From Cruorifilaria tuberocauda (lineage: Eukaryota; Nematoda; Chromadorea; Rhabditida; Onchocercidae), in NCBI GenBank assembly GCA_013365365.1, contig JABVXU010000166.1, forward strand, positions 44,798 to 108,797: a DNA stretch of 64,000 nucleotides. Reading direction: 5' to 3'. Below, piece after piece: positions 1-13,591 of the stretch (within the stretch, counting starts at the first letter, position 1; every line of letters starts with the position of its first letter). A program made the translations under genes and the position numbers. Below the pieces are notes generated by a model that saw only the letters and a program-made list of their open reading frames with translations, had not been told where the DNA came from and did no database searches.

Positions 1-2506
1 CTCTCTCTCCCGTTCTCCCTTTGCAAAAATGCATAAATGAAATTCTCTCTTCTTCACCTTCTCTTATACTTTCTCTATCCCTGTAATGATACGATCAGTA
101 AGGTACGCAAGCGATCGGTGATCGGAGCTGATTCGAAGGTCATTTATTGTATCGTTTAGTTCACTGTAACACTTATCGTTTTCTTCTCTGTCGGCTATTT
201 TAGACGAAATTGGAAATTAAATTTCAATTATTATTTTCCCTTTGTTTAAACTTTAGAATTAGAACATATTCGATGAATAATTTTGGGAAATATTAAAATG
301 TTCGGAAATAATCAATCGATAATGAAACGATCGAAGATAGCTTAAACCATGTTGGCTAATTTTCAACCATTTCTAGTTTGATTCTCTATATTAAAATAAA
401 TTAAACTATAGCAGGAACCTTTGCAATTTTCTTAGATCGACAATTTTGTGATGATTTAATCTATACACCATTGTTGTGAATTTTAATTTCTCATTCAGAA
501 AAAGAAGTCAAATAAATTAGATTTGAAGAGAGAAACAAAGAAATTCAAAAATAATTTCACTTTCAAATCAGGAAGATTTATAAGAAAAAATTAAAGTCAA
601 GAAGATCAACTTCCCCAAATTGCTTTACCTGCCTTTTATAAACTTTTAAAATATTCTTATCACTAATGAACATCGCAGTGTGTGTGCGATCAAATTCCGG
701 TAAAATAGACGTCATCGTATTAATGATGCTCACAATCCATCTAATTTATCCTGATCGACTGAAAGAATGCGCAAAAACCTAAATGTTGAATAAATGTGAA
801 AAGTCCTCATTTCCTTCGTTAATTATGGTTGATGTATTTCATTGAATGACTCCAATCATTCTTTAACCTTAAACTGGAAATTTGAAATCGAATATGATCG
901 ACCTAAATCATATAAATTTCGACAAGAATATGATTTCACTGAAGTGCTGAAAAGTTGATTAAATTAATGGAAAATTCTAATAGATTTTCATCGTATACTT
1001 TTTGTCTTCGTATTTTGAAATAAATGAATTTTATCTCGGAATAATATCATCATAATTGATTGAGATTGTGAATTTAAAAGGTGAAATTGAATAACTAAAC
1101 TGTAATGATAAGATCAATAAGGTAGGCAAAAAAGGTGAAATTGAATAAAGTGATGAAATATCAGTGAGATGTTAAATCTTTGAGAAAAAAATCACCAAAT
1201 GGTATTGATCAGAGCAAAGGTCAAACTGTTTATCAGCTTTGTTGATTCATAAATTGTTGAGAGATCATTAATTTTTAATACACATTTTGAAAATGCACAA
1301 AGAGATAAGCTCAGTGCGGCACACTTTTAATCCATCCGAATGTTTATGCATAATGGCTTTTCACCTAGACTTCTGTGAAAACAAATTATTGAATTAATTT
1401 GAAAGAATCGATTAAAATGATAACGATATCTATTCTATTTCTTCAATAATTATTGCTCTTTTTATTTCTCTTGAAAAAAGTTACTGTCAACAAGCAGTTC
1501 TTATCATTATCCATTTTGTTGAAAACAGTAACTTTACAGAGAATAAATCGATTTTTTCTTTGGAGAGAAAATCTTCCAAAAGAAAAAATAACGATCTCTA
1601 AATTGTTTAAGGTATAAAATGCTTAGCACAACATGTTTTTAACAATCAATTATAAATATGTTGAAAGCGGAAATGATAAAATATAAAAGAAAGTTTAGAA
1701 GAGTTAGAGAGAAATATATCATATGATGATAAGTTGGATGAGAAAAAAACAAAAAAGAATGAAATGAATGGAATGTTATTTTTGTCAGAAAAAAATATTG
1801 AAAAAACAAGTTCTTCGTGAATGTTTATGAAAAGCAACATTGCAGTGAAATGGAAATTAAACATCACAAAATTAATAATTCATTCAAATTTTAGACTTAG
1901 ATAACTTTGAGTTAAGGCTTCTATTATAGAGAAAATTATTTATTTAAATCGACAATTCTGTAATAAGAGAAACTCTGTTTCATACAAATATATGCTCAAT
2001 TAGAGATAATTTATCTTTTGTATCATAACAATACTATCAATCAACGATTGACATTTTGTACTGTTGGATAGTCTCCATGTACTAATTAAGAACTTCCATT
2101 AGTTAATACACGAAGTAGCAAAAAAGACCATCCCCTTGCTATTGCGGTAAATCACGATGACGACATTGTTAGAAGATTAAATTACAATGAATGGTTGGAA
2201 ATGAAGCAATTGCATCAATAATTAATTGTTTAATTACCCATATGCTATTGTGATGAAATGTATATTTATGTATATAATTATATATGTTTACACTGTTCTC
2301 TTTGCAAAATTAATGTAAACAGTCGTGTTGTAACATTTTTGGAGATCGAAAATTAACTTTCTGTCATATAATTGACGGAAAGAATGTAAGGAATCAGAAA
2401 GTCAAAAATGATTTAACATAAGTTAAAGAATTTCGATTATTTACTAGTCATCACCACTGATAAGCAAATAAATTGTAAGATAAGAGAGTAAGTGATATCC
2501 GAGCTG
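1..2506. other. Intergenic or intronic AT-rich DNA, no gene seen
   Basis: No open frame here combines reasonable codon use with splice sites. The longest open frame (minus, 1867-1646) is a low-complexity run of phenylalanine, serine and isoleucine codons and is not believable as protein. The region holds a pyrimidine-rich start (first 80 bases), a dispersed repeat pair (81-110 and 1100-1129) and a 13-nt SL1-like match at 2228-2240. It could be intron or promoter of a gene lying to the left of the window. Confidence 0.5.
81..110 (+). repeat. Diverged 30-nt repeat, second copy at 1100-1129
   Basis: The 30 bases at 81-110 and at 1100-1129 match at 27 positions by eye, both beginning CTGTAATGATA and ending GCAA. 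The second copy is itself flanked by a direct repeat: AGGTGAAATTGAATA occurs just before it (from about 1079) and just after it (from about 1132). This looks like remains of an insertion or local duplication of unknown family. Confidence 0.55.
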
Positions 2507-2511
2507 TTAGT

Positions 2512-2737
2512 ATGTGTCGACGATGTCCACCCAAGCAGACACTTCAATCAGCGGAATGTCGGGTTGGCAGGCAATGTTCCCATGAAAATTATATTCAACC
2601 ATTCCGAATCGTTGAAATGAGCAATCAGTGGTCATCATCAACCCAACTGGACGTGTCGTTTTCCCTAAATTGTGATCGGTCACTCTATCGGTTTTACTCG
2701 AAATAGTACAGATAGATGTACTCGTGCTTTCCTTCAC
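2512..2737. other. Coding-like island, frame and strand undecided
   Basis: About 225 bases with clearly higher GC than the flanks and open on both strands. The plus frame 2512-2706 gives 64 aa with five cysteines and starts right after a possible acceptor (GCTGTTAG). The minus frame gives 76 aa. Another plus frame contains a short open segment beginning MSTQADTSISGMSGWQ. None has a matched donor and acceptor pair, and no family is recognised. It may be one exon of a gene with long introns, or a GC-rich regulatory element. Confidence 0.25.
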
Positions 2738-5700
2738 CGCTTCATTCTTCTTCCATTTTCCGAATTGTTTTAGGTAAGATTATCATCTGTGACATTTATG
2801 TGACACAGAAAATTTGTCTCAAATTTATCGAATATTTCGAATTTCGAGCTATCCCAAGAATATCCAAATAACGAATAGTTACTAAAATTATTTGAAAATT
2901 AATTTATCATAGTTTTATGGATTTGCATATTTCAAATTATGATTTTTAAAATGATTAAAATTTGAACTTAAAATTGATACAGTTAAATCCTTTTGACTTT
3001 AAACTACTTGAAAAATGTTACAAAGTAAATATGTGAAAGAAATGAAATCCGGCGGTATAGTCATTTTCTGAAAAAAATTCAAATAAATAAATACAGCTAT
3101 AGTCATTACCGTAAGATTAAGTATCGTTACCGAATTTTAACAGTTACAAGTACAATAACAACTCAATTTATTGCTTTATACGAATTCAATCTTTACTATT
3201 ACTGAATTGATGAAAAGAAGTATTGAATACAAAATGAATTGTTGAAACGATCTTAAAAAACTTCCAATTTAGTGTAAAATTTTAAGAACAAAAGCTTTAT
3301 AAAAAATTTTTAAACTTTACATTCATTTACGAACGTGGAAATGGAACAACTCATTTATTTACTCGAACTTTACACAACTGCGATTATTCGTTCGACGCAA
3401 TTCAGATCATTACAATACCTAAATCGTCGTCTATCTTACCATCTTATATCTTTCAACAAAAGCTAGGATAGAAAGAAACGAATTTAAATTGAAATGTAAC
3501 AAGCAATTCAATTATGGAGAGAAGAATCGAGAAAATCACTAGTTCTCCGTTAAAATCGATAACTCAATCGTTCCGTTAATCTATCATATTTAAAAGATTT
3601 ATAATATTTAAAGGAAATGAATACAAAACGTTGCACAACAACAACACCTAAATTTTACCATTCCCTTAAGCAATATAATTAACTAACTGTAAAAATATAA
3701 TTGTAACTAACTGCGAAAAATAAATGTGTTACAGCTTGGTCCAATCAAGATCAAATGAAATATTTCAGAAATTTTAGTTCTCGATGATCAATTGAAATAT
3801 AGAGTATGTTAATAGAAGAACTACAAAATAAAATAGAGATCGTATCATTATCAAAGAGTTATCGCCAGTATTCAAATTTAAGAGTCGTAAATTTCCTTAA
3901 TCGAACTTCTGATAGGCATTAACAATTAAGAGATATTAGCTCTCAATTATCAGTTTTTAATGGATACGTTTGAGAGATAAACAAATATCGAAGACGTTAA
4001 ATTGTAATGATCCAAAAAGAATTGAGGAAATTTTGTTATCAAAAAGCCCCTAGTCATCTAACTTAAGAGGAAAATTTTTCAAACCTCGAAATTCATTTTG
4101 AAATAAGAAAAATTGAGTAAAGTCTAAACTGCCTTTACAGTGTGCGAGATCTGTTTTGATGATTGAATTATTCTAAATTTATTTACTTTTTTTTCGAAGA
4201 AATTCACTAAATGAATATTGAAGATTATAACTCAAATACGAAGCAAACATATAATTTCGAAATAATGAAAAACAAGTAAATATTCATTAAAGTTCATAAC
4301 TTCTTATTTTCATTGCTTGGATGATATGTTACATATATTTCCTTACTTTCTTAATGTAGTGATAATCATTCTAATATTTAATGAGATTAGACTGAAATGC
4401 AAATGACAAGTCAGGAGCTTATCGCATTATTTATCGAAATAATTGAATAAAAAGTGAAATCTATTCTAAGTTTTTGCTTTAAATTTCATTCAAAAATTTT
4501 TTTCATTTTACTGAAAGAAAAACGTTTTTGAAATTGACCTGCAGATTTTGTAATAATAATCGGCACGAACAGAATTCATAAAATGCAAGGCCTATTAGGA
4601 CCGAAGACCAGGAAATACAAGATAATTTATCTAAATGTAGCAGAGAAATGTCATACTTTTGCTATCTCTCAAAATATCATTCTTCTCACATCGTATTTTC
4701 GGAGTTTTCGTCATTTCAAAAATAAAAACAAAACGAGATGACAACTTCTAGAATTAGACTAATAAGAAGAAAGGTTTCAATCAGTCGTAGCCAACAACTT
4801 CATATCTATCGCTGAGTTGGAAATAGGACACTTCAATATACTCATCTCTTGACCACTAACCCTTCCCTTTCTCTCCCATATCCGATTTATTTTCTGAATT
4901 CCCATTGCTTTCCGGTTGATCCGAAATATAGTACTTATTGATCTAATCTATACTTTGTGTAGTACCTGCTAATTTAACTAATCCATAACTAATTTAGCTA
5001 ACAGCTAATTTAACTTTTTCCCATTTTCCCATATAATCCTACTCTAAAATAAACCCGATATTCGAATTTTTGTGAAAGCTTGTTAAGCTGATATGCTCTA
5101 AAAATTACTTCAATATAGAATGTAAAGTATAATTATTTCTTTCAATTTTAGATATCCTTTCATCTGCATCATCAGAATTCAAATTTAATTATCTTTCCTG
5201 ACGGATGTGGAAATTTTAAAGAATGTATTGATAATCGATTTCATTTTGAAATTTTCTGAAATCAAGTCGGGTGATTGCTTTCGGATAAAATTTCACAAGT
5301 ATAAAATAAAGTTTTTTTTTACTATACATCATGTATTTTAAGTGATTGCTGAAGTATTTGCATGAACTGTTGATGTAAGGTAGCTGAACAAATTATTACT
5401 TTGTCTTAATGAATATGTAGTGTTGATAATGAACCGATAGATTAGCTGTGTAAATAAAATGATATCAGAAAAGCACTAGTTAGTATAAGCACCGGTGATT
5501 TTTTTATAAATTTTTTTCAACAAATTTTAAGATTTTTTTTATTTAACCTCGAAAAAACGGATAATGTACGACTGAGCTTATTCATATAAAATAAGTGAAT
5601 TCTCATCTACAACGCTCTTGCTTTCCTGAATTCAGTAAAGCAATTCATCTCTACAATTGATGTAATTAAAATGATCTATACTGATGACTGCAATATGAAA

Positions 5701-8700
5701 TAAAGTTATATATATATTTTCCAAATATTCTTTTTCCATCTTTTCCGTTCTTAAATTTGATTGCTAACTGTTCGTACATCGTTCAGCTTGTAATATTGTA
5801 CTTATCACAGCAATTTCTTTCTAATCAGCAGCGAAATTTGGTGGGATAAATTCATTTCATTTTGTTTCCTTTAAAAACAGCAATCAAATTCAATTCTTAG
5901 GAAGAAAAATTCATTTTCGAAATACTTTCTCTTTGGATGAAGGAGAGATGAAATATTTAATCAAAAAGTTTTCATCGAAAGGATTTGAACTTAATGAAGA
6001 TGAAATCGAGAATAAAAGTTAACCAATAATTAATTATATATGTGCTTGAGTGGTGTGTGTGTATATTTGTGGTATTGATCGATAAAAATGTTTCTTGAAA
6101 GAGATCAACGGTCATTAGAACTGTTTATTTATTTCTTATATGCTTTCTCATCCACAAATATGCTCTTTGAGTAAGTAAAAAATTATTTCCTTAAAAGTTT
6201 GTATATAAACTTCGAGCGCAGTTATGACGTAATGTAAACAAATATATTCAATTTCTATCAACGAATAATTGAAAAAAAGGAAATTGTTTACGTTAGTTTT
6301 TTTGATCAAATGGTATGCCGCAACTAACTTCAAGATATTTTTATTACGGCCTTATAGACATCTAATGTTCCAGACTTCCACGTATTTCCACAAAATACTG
6401 CAATTTCCCACAAAATTAAAGTTTTAAATAAATCTAACATTCATTTCAATTTAAAATGATCATTCACTCCCAATAATTGCAATAAAAATTTTCACACATT
6501 GCTTTTTATTTCACTCATAGATATCTTATATGCTTAGGTTTTATCCATTTATCTAATTTGAAACCTGCCAATCGTAATTAAACTATTGAAGAATTGAAGA
6601 GGCTTCAAGTGGAAACAACTAGAAATTAAAAATTCAGCTAGCAAGTTAACATTCAAGTTTCACTTATTTTTCACTAAGCAAAATTTGAGGAATGCAATTA
6701 AAATAGTCATTTTGGGGATAAAATATTCTATTTTTAAATTAAGTATGTGAATTCAGTATGATAGTAATGGTAAATTGTAATAAATAACGACTAACCAGAA
6801 ATGTTAATGAATAGATTAATTAAATATATATGTAAATATCATTGTGGTTTAAATGCATCAAAATAAAGATTCCCAGTGGAATTGAAAACTGATAACCAAT
6901 AAGAAATGAAATTCCGAAACTAAGGAAGAAAATTTTCTTATTTCAGTTCAACAGCATAATGAATGATAGTTGCTTTAAAATTTAAGCACAAAATGCTAAT
7001 ATTCGTGCCTAAGTTTATTAAATGTGAAATGAAGGTGTAATGAGAAAGGTGAAGCAACAATTGTTTTAATCTAAAAATTGAAGCATTCGCAATTGAATCA
7101 ATCATTTCGATTGTTCGCAGGTTAGCAAATTATGAAGCTTTTGTTGCACCACCCATTGCTGCACTATTAACACATACTCTCGAATTTGGATACTTCTTGT
7201 TGACAAAATAAAATTGATCGTATAACTAATGTATGGCGGATTTGTTCTCCGTATCGACTGGTTCAAGCTAATAATATACATGGAGCTTTATTTTGCTTTT
7301 ATTCTGTATGTACATTACCTCGTGAATGTTTTCGTTTTCCGCGACGAGAAAATATCATACTGTCAAATTCAAATTTATTTTTAGATGAATTAAAATTAAG
7401 GAAAAAACCAAAGCACTATTCCATTGTTGATAGTGCAGTTAAAAAATGATTATTCGAAAGAGAATTAGTAATTAATAGAAAGTAATTAATCATTGTTAAC
7501 AGAAAAGGAAAAAATAGGAATATGAAAACTTGCAAGAAATAATTAATGGAAAATGAAAAATGTGGAAATATTGACAACTTGAAATTTTATAAACGCCTGG
7601 TGAATGAGTAAACATACCATTTTAAACATGTAAAATTACTCAGACAATTCAGAGTTTATGAGATATCTAAAGTAAAATCACATAAAAATGACGAATATAT
7701 GATAGCTGAAGTTGGTAAATATTTCAATTACACTATTGTTAGCATGAATAACAGCTCTTAGAAATGTGCGAAATTCCGCAAGACAGAAAATTTAGTCTTG
7801 AAGTTTAGGCCAGTTAATTCTATCACTTCATTGTTGTTTGATCATCCAGTACAATAGTTGAAAAATTGAAAAATTGGATTTTCAATTTCAATTTTTCGTC
7901 AAGGAAAAGGTTAAATAATGGAGAGAAAAAGTGAAGGGATATATCCAATTTATCAACAAGTAATACAAAAATATTCTAAACTCTCTACGCTGAAATCAAA
8001 ACTGATCAATAAAAAAAATACAAAGGATAAACGATCTGTCTCCGATGAATTAAACTAATATCAAGTTTAACTTTTGTATAAGAAAAACAGTCTCAAAAAA
8101 ACAATCTCTCCTCCTTCAGAAAAAATATAAACATCGATGTAGACGCATATTAATATAGAAGATTAATAATGTATTCACATTACAAAACAGCTTCCCTGGA
8201 AATTCATTCCGCAATCATAGTTAGGTCATTTATACGATGATGAGGTCAATTTAATTAACAAATACGTTAAAAATTTGGATATAAAACTAGTATTGTTGAA
8301 ACAGGGCATTAATGATACTCTATTTCTGGGAAAGGTGCATTTTCCGCTTCAGAGCACCTGGTAGTTGTATTGAGTAAGCGCGGATTGTGAATTGTAATGC
8401 ATGGCTGAAATAATAGAAACAATTGAATAAAGTGTAACACAACATAACTTATTGCTATCAATATTAGTAATATTACTACTGATTTAATTGAAGCTAAGAT
8501 GCTTTTCAATCAAGCATGATTGGACATTTTGAAAAAGCATAATTTTTTCATGATTAGATAATAAGAAATCAACGATAGAAATAATAAGAAATTCCTAAAC
8601 AATACAATTCTCGAAATTATTGTTGAGACTTTTCGTTCTAATCTCCCAAGTTAAACAATACGAGAAAAGTTTCAAGAAAGATTCTGTAAAGCAATTTAAC

Positions 8701-11024
8701 GTTTTTGTTATCTCAATGAACGGTATGAAAAAGCAATAATAAGCCTACAATAGCCGTGTCATCATGCCGATGAGTAACACTGGATTTTTGTGGTTCGTCG
8801 ATTCCAGCAAGTACTGCTGTTACCAAAAGCATTATTATAATTCTGAAATGTTCAAGTTCAAGTATTAAGACTTGAAATTTAAGACTGCAAAAAAGACTGT
8901 TAAGTTAAAAACCAGAATGGGAAAGAATGACACGATTCAAAAAAGACTTAAAATGCTACTTTTGTAAAGTTCCATAATTTGATTAGATAATTAAAAATTA
9001 ATTTTAATGGATTCGATTTATCGGTCATCCAACCGTAGTTAAAATGTTGCAATTAATTGATTTTCTTCATGATGACATTTAGTAAACTGTCATTAATACT
9101 TTTATTATTCGCTGAAATTTTATACATTACATGGAATTTTTTCATTGTGAAAAAAAAAGTTTATTTAATAGTTTTACTTTATAGGTTAATGATTAGCATC
9201 TTGAATCTGAAAGAGAAATTACGATATTATCAATAATAAGTGTTGAACCGACTGGCAACTTAACTCACAAAATAATATTTTTTTGTTCAGCAGTTTAATA
9301 AAATGCATATCGAGCTTTCAAAAAATCAGAAAAGAGAAACTTACAAAAGCAATGCGATTAAAAATGGTTGATTGAAACCGAAAGCCGACAATAGATTACC
9401 CATTTTATAAAAATGAATAATATAGAAAAATAGAAGTACAAACGGGAGTTTGAAATTACATCGGTTGGCAGCTGAGCTAAGCTAATGGCGATGAGTGAAT
9501 TTCACAAATAGATTTAGTGAAGTGAGATGAAGTGAAAATAAAATAGAGAAAGAGGGAGGAAGACTAAATTCTACTCCTCCTTCTGAGTCTAACACGGAGA
9601 ATGCGAGATTGACTTGTGCGTGTTAATTCATTCTTCCTTCAACGTTGCTTTCTTCCTTCATGAAAGTACCAAATGTAAGATAGCTATCATTCAACACTTA
9701 TAGCTATATTTATCGCTAAGCTTATTCTGATCTAAAGCCATTTTGATAATCATAAATATCATTAAAATGTGATCAAACATAAATTGGTGTTTATACAAGG
9801 TATCATCTTGATTTACTATAATATCATATAAGGGAAAGGAACATATTTTAAATCGAACACTTAGCAACTTTGATTACACAGATATAATAAATAAATATTT
9901 TTATCTAAACAAGCTTAATTAGTTTCTGGTAATAAAAAAATGATAACTCATAGCTGATCTCAGCCCACAGCTGTGCAACAAAATAGAGCAAATAGTTAGA
10001 CCATTATTAGTCTTAATAATTGTCGAAATAATACAAATGAAAAAATATGATCACTTCATTTAACACATCAAATGAACTTCCCACAAACGAAACTTCTGGT
10101 TAGTACTTCGAATTTTAAATGATCAGTACACCGTTACGCCGAACTTCATTCTTGAAACCAATCAATAGCTTATATATGAAACGAAATTTCACCAATTCCA
10201 TAGTTTCCTGAAACAATTATTGCGCTTTCAAAACTTTAAGCTTAATAATGGTAATATAAGGGCTACTCATTTTACAATGCTAAATTTATGTTTATTATGT
10301 TTTGACATGGAATTCGAAATGAATCAAAGATCTTTATTTATTATCAGACGATCTGATTGAAAAATGTCTACTAACCTTAGAAAATTTAATAAAATTTAAT
10401 ATTACTTTTTATATGAAATAAACGTATTTTTGTTAATGATGTACAAAATGATATAACAATGAAATACATTGTTAGAATTAATATTAAATATCAATTAATA
10501 CCATAATCAATCGGCACGATGATTATCCTCGATTTGTTCGTAACGATTTAATTGCATAACCATCGCTTTTTTATTGCTTACTAAATTGTCCAAAATAACT
10601 TCAGTCTATTGAATAAAAAGCAGAAAACGTTAATTATAAGAAAACAAAAAACTAATATTATCTGTCTTCATGTTACAGTCACCGTCCAGTGAACCGCTCA
10701 AATCCAAGTGTTCAATTAATTCATTAACTGTTTAATATCAAGTCTCTCTGGATCTTCTACAAACTCTTTGCAATAAATGCAAAATGAAATGAAATTCTGA
10801 ATTCTGAATAATCTGCGAAGTACTATTAGTTTCCCTTTATCGTTTTTAACCTATAGGTCCATGTAAATTTCATCTTCTGAACTTTAAAAGGCGAAGTAAA
10901 GGCGTTCACGATTTGAAATATCTCTATTATTAGTCTGAAATCTTTTTCAATCAATAATACTAATGGAAAAAACATAACCTATTCATAAATAAAACATAAT
11001 AGGAAAAACGAAAAGTGCGATTCT
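2738..11024. other. Long intergenic or intronic stretch, no supported gene
   Basis: Uniformly AT-rich with frequent stops in all frames. The only fragments that drew attention are a minus ORF at 8509-8309 (a hydrophobic run followed by a good TTTCAG acceptor and a short Q/Y/N-rich open segment) and a plus acceptor near 10677 followed by a short serine-rich open segment. Neither can be joined into a gene. A short perfect hairpin lies at 7860-7897. Confidence 0.45.
7860..7897. repeat. Perfect 12-bp inverted repeat
   Basis: GAAAAATTGAAA at 7860-7871 is answered by its exact reverse complement at 7886-7897, with a 14-nt spacer. In DNA this AT-rich a 12-bp palindrome may be chance. No gene is close by. 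Confidence 0.6.
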
Positions 11025-12342
11025 TTAACTACAGCTGAAAAGAAAACTTGAAATATTATTACTTTTTTCGATTCTCGTAAAAATTTCTTTCAGGGAACGC
11101 TTCGGAGATTCTTGCTCAAGTTTTGACAATATCTCAGCTTCAGAACAATTATGCAAACTTCCGACGCCTTCTAATGAAGAGTTCAAATGAAAATCAGTGA
11201 TACAGTAATTCATTTCCGAAAATATTTCTGGCCAAATGCAATAAACCTTGGAAAAATTTTTGCCAAAATATTCAAAGACTCCATTCTGGATGTTTAACTG
11301 ACGGCATATATTTACTGCTAATCCCTGAATATGCAGAACTATGAAACGCCAAGAATCAAAAAAAATGAAAATTGCATCCCCTTCCACACGTTCACATCAT
11401 TCTAACACGCTAATTCCTTAGTTCAAAATTTCTTATCTTATCATTAAAAATCTATAATCCATTGAATTACAGAGAAATTGAAGAAAATTCTGTGAGATTT
11501 TGAGAATGTAAGAAAGAACTCCAAACCAAATTATTTCTCAGCAATCTTTTATGTTGAAAGAATTTAGATTCACCGCAAAGAATAATATTATTGTGAATAA
11601 CCAATCGCTTAAACGTTAAGTTAATCTCAATATTTGATCCACATTTTCGCAAATATTCCATCTAAAATGTATATCAGGAAGTGGAAAATTAATACAAACT
11701 GATTGATGCTGCAAAGTAAGTGAACATGTTGTTCGTAAGATGAAATGAATATGCATGACAGGACTGCCTCATATTTTATGCTTTAGAAGAATTGTAGAAT
11801 GCGGAACCACATACTTCAAGCGCTACTCATTAATCGAAACTAAGGATTCAAATTTTTATCTGCTCATAATTAATTCAATTGATAAACTGCCTTAAAGAAA
11901 TTTTGAAGAAAGTAGCCAAGCATTTCTAGTTATATTGATCCTTCTTCTTGAACTATTCTATTCTATTCTGAAGAAAAAGCTCTAAATCTAATGTTGCATG
12001 TAAATCTCTGAAATGCAAACTTTCCGAGTGTTATTTGAAGTGAAATAATTTAATATTGTATCAATTAATTGAGTTATTTAATTCCTGATACAATATTAAA
12101 TCATTTGGTGATGTTATTGCTTCATCTAAACTGGAAAAAAAATCGCACTTTCAAATTGATAAACTATGAACAATAAATCATAATTTTCGAAATCAATTAT
12201 AACATGAAGCAGACCAGAAACTACTTGCATAGAATACCTTCGGATAAATCGCATCCACCAATCTCCAAACACTACTTTCAATATTCGCTTTAATACCGAT
12301 AGTTAAAACTAGAGAAATTGTTAGTGTAAGCAATCGTTCCAT
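11025..12342 (-). CDS. Candidate secreted protein, unrecognised
   Basis: Tentative three-exon model of 156 aa: 12342-12238, 11708-11643, 11324-11025. Exon 1 opens with MERLLTLTISLVLTIGIKA, a convincing signal peptide (basic start, hydrophobic core, small residues before the cut). It ends at a GTATTC donor in phase 0. The last exon follows a CATATTCAG acceptor and encodes 99 aa plus stop, with several cysteines and a charged C-terminal third. The middle exon is uncertain: an alternative acceptor at 11661 opens a different 64-codon frame, so the real structure may differ. No family is recognised. The signal peptide suggests entry to the secretory pathway, which is inference only. It lies downstream of the helicase gene on the same strand. 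Confidence 0.35.
12043..12106. repeat. 21-bp inverted repeat, one mismatch
   Basis: The left arm 12043-12063 and right arm 12086-12106 are reverse complements at 20 of 21 positions, separated by 22 nt. It lies inside the putative first intron of the candidate secreted-protein gene. It could be a small hairpin element or a MITE remnant; no terminal duplication is evident. Confidence 0.7.
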
Positions 12343-13205
12343 ACTAATTTATTATTGTAAACTATTTTAACAATCTAAAACATCATTTTGTGTATAGCAA
12401 TGAACAGCAGCGAACGAATGCATATGCAAAATTACGAATGAATTTTGGATGTAAATAAAATTCCCACAACTATTGATGATTAAATGAACATCTTGATCTC
12501 AGCAGAGGCGAAGAAATTTGGTAATTTACTTTACCATCAAGTTTCAGATAGACTGCAAAATTTCTGAAATTGATAACCTTCACATTTCAATAAATCCAAT
12601 AAATCTTGGGAAAGAGTCGCCCAAGTTGATTCATAATTTCAAAACTTCTGCAAATCCCTATTATTTAAGAAAATTTAATTTGATTAGAGAGACCTAGTCA
12701 TTATCCTCACTTAATAATATTAAACCAGGTATTAGACAATGAAATGAAAAAAACTGTTAAAAAAATTTTGTTAATACCTAAAGTTTGCAAAATTCATGAA
12801 ATCTGAAAAAATAAATAAACCGAGCATGAATTGAAACGGATACGGAAGTAATGTTACTTTCATTAGTTCAATATTTGAAAATTGAAAACTTGTGGAAATT
12901 TCTCTTGAAAAACTGACAACTCTTCTTGAGCGGTTACCAAAAACGCAAAAAAATGACAAGTGCTGCAGTGAATAAATTGATCAATATAAAAACAGTGGCC
13001 TGAATAACGTTTTAGCAATCTTTATTACCGTAACATTCAAAACCATGCATGAAATCATAAATTTTAGCTATGTAAATAACAATCTAACATATTAATGTAC
13101 AGAAAACAAGTGAATCTTAGAAATTTCCATGCTGCCATTACTAATATTTTTCCACTCCTCACCAATCATCCAAACGGCTAACATATCCTCGACCATGTAC
13201 GCCGG

Positions 13206-13358
13206 TTATTCTACCGCTGCATCAAACGAAGGCTGTAATATTGATTTATTGTCTGTATACAGTGATACTCCTGCTCTACAACCATTCGAGCACGTTTCAC
13301 AGGCGTAATATCCCAAGTTGCTGTCAAACCAGTCACACCATTTTCCAAACGAACGCAT
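13206..13358 (-). CDS. Candidate small cysteine-rich ORF (50 aa)
   Basis: A 51-codon frame whose ATG (13358-13356) sits one base after a TTGGAATTGTAG acceptor. It encodes a peptide with a tight cysteine cluster (motifs WCDWF and YACETCSNGC) and stops at 13206. The start is about 230 bases beyond the poly(A) signal of the rha-1-type gene on the same strand, the spacing expected for the next gene in a nematode operon. A second frame through the same bases is also open, and a weak donor near the end (GCG|GTAGAA) could lead to further exons, so this may be an internal exon. No family recognised. Confidence 0.3.
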   Translation of the reverse strand: MRSFGKWCDWFDSNLGYYACETCSNGCRAGVSLYTDNKSILQPSFDAAVE

Positions 13359-13591
13359 TCTACAATTCCAAATAAAGTTTAAAACACACATTTCTCATTC
13401 CTACATTCCACTTCACATAATTAAAAACTGCGAGGCAACAAATTTTAAAATAAATGAATCCAATATGAAGAGAGCAGTAACAAGTATACAAAAATTAATG
13501 ATGTACAATAATGGTGACAGATATAAAACTTGCAAATAAGCTATTTATTAACTTGAGGAATTTACAGCCGAACTTACATCTTATGCGACAG

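Noticed and set aside
2512..2737. Similarity of the minus frame (RVTDH) to peptide chain release factors, hinting at a Wolbachia-derived insert
   Set aside because: Only five residues agree and the rest of the frame does not follow RF1/RF2; not enough to claim transfer.
12510..12959. Two tiny exon-like segments (about 25-30 nt) with good splice signals upstream of the signal peptide exon
   Set aside because: In this AT-rich DNA such short matches are frequent, and in-frame stops separate them from the candidate gene.
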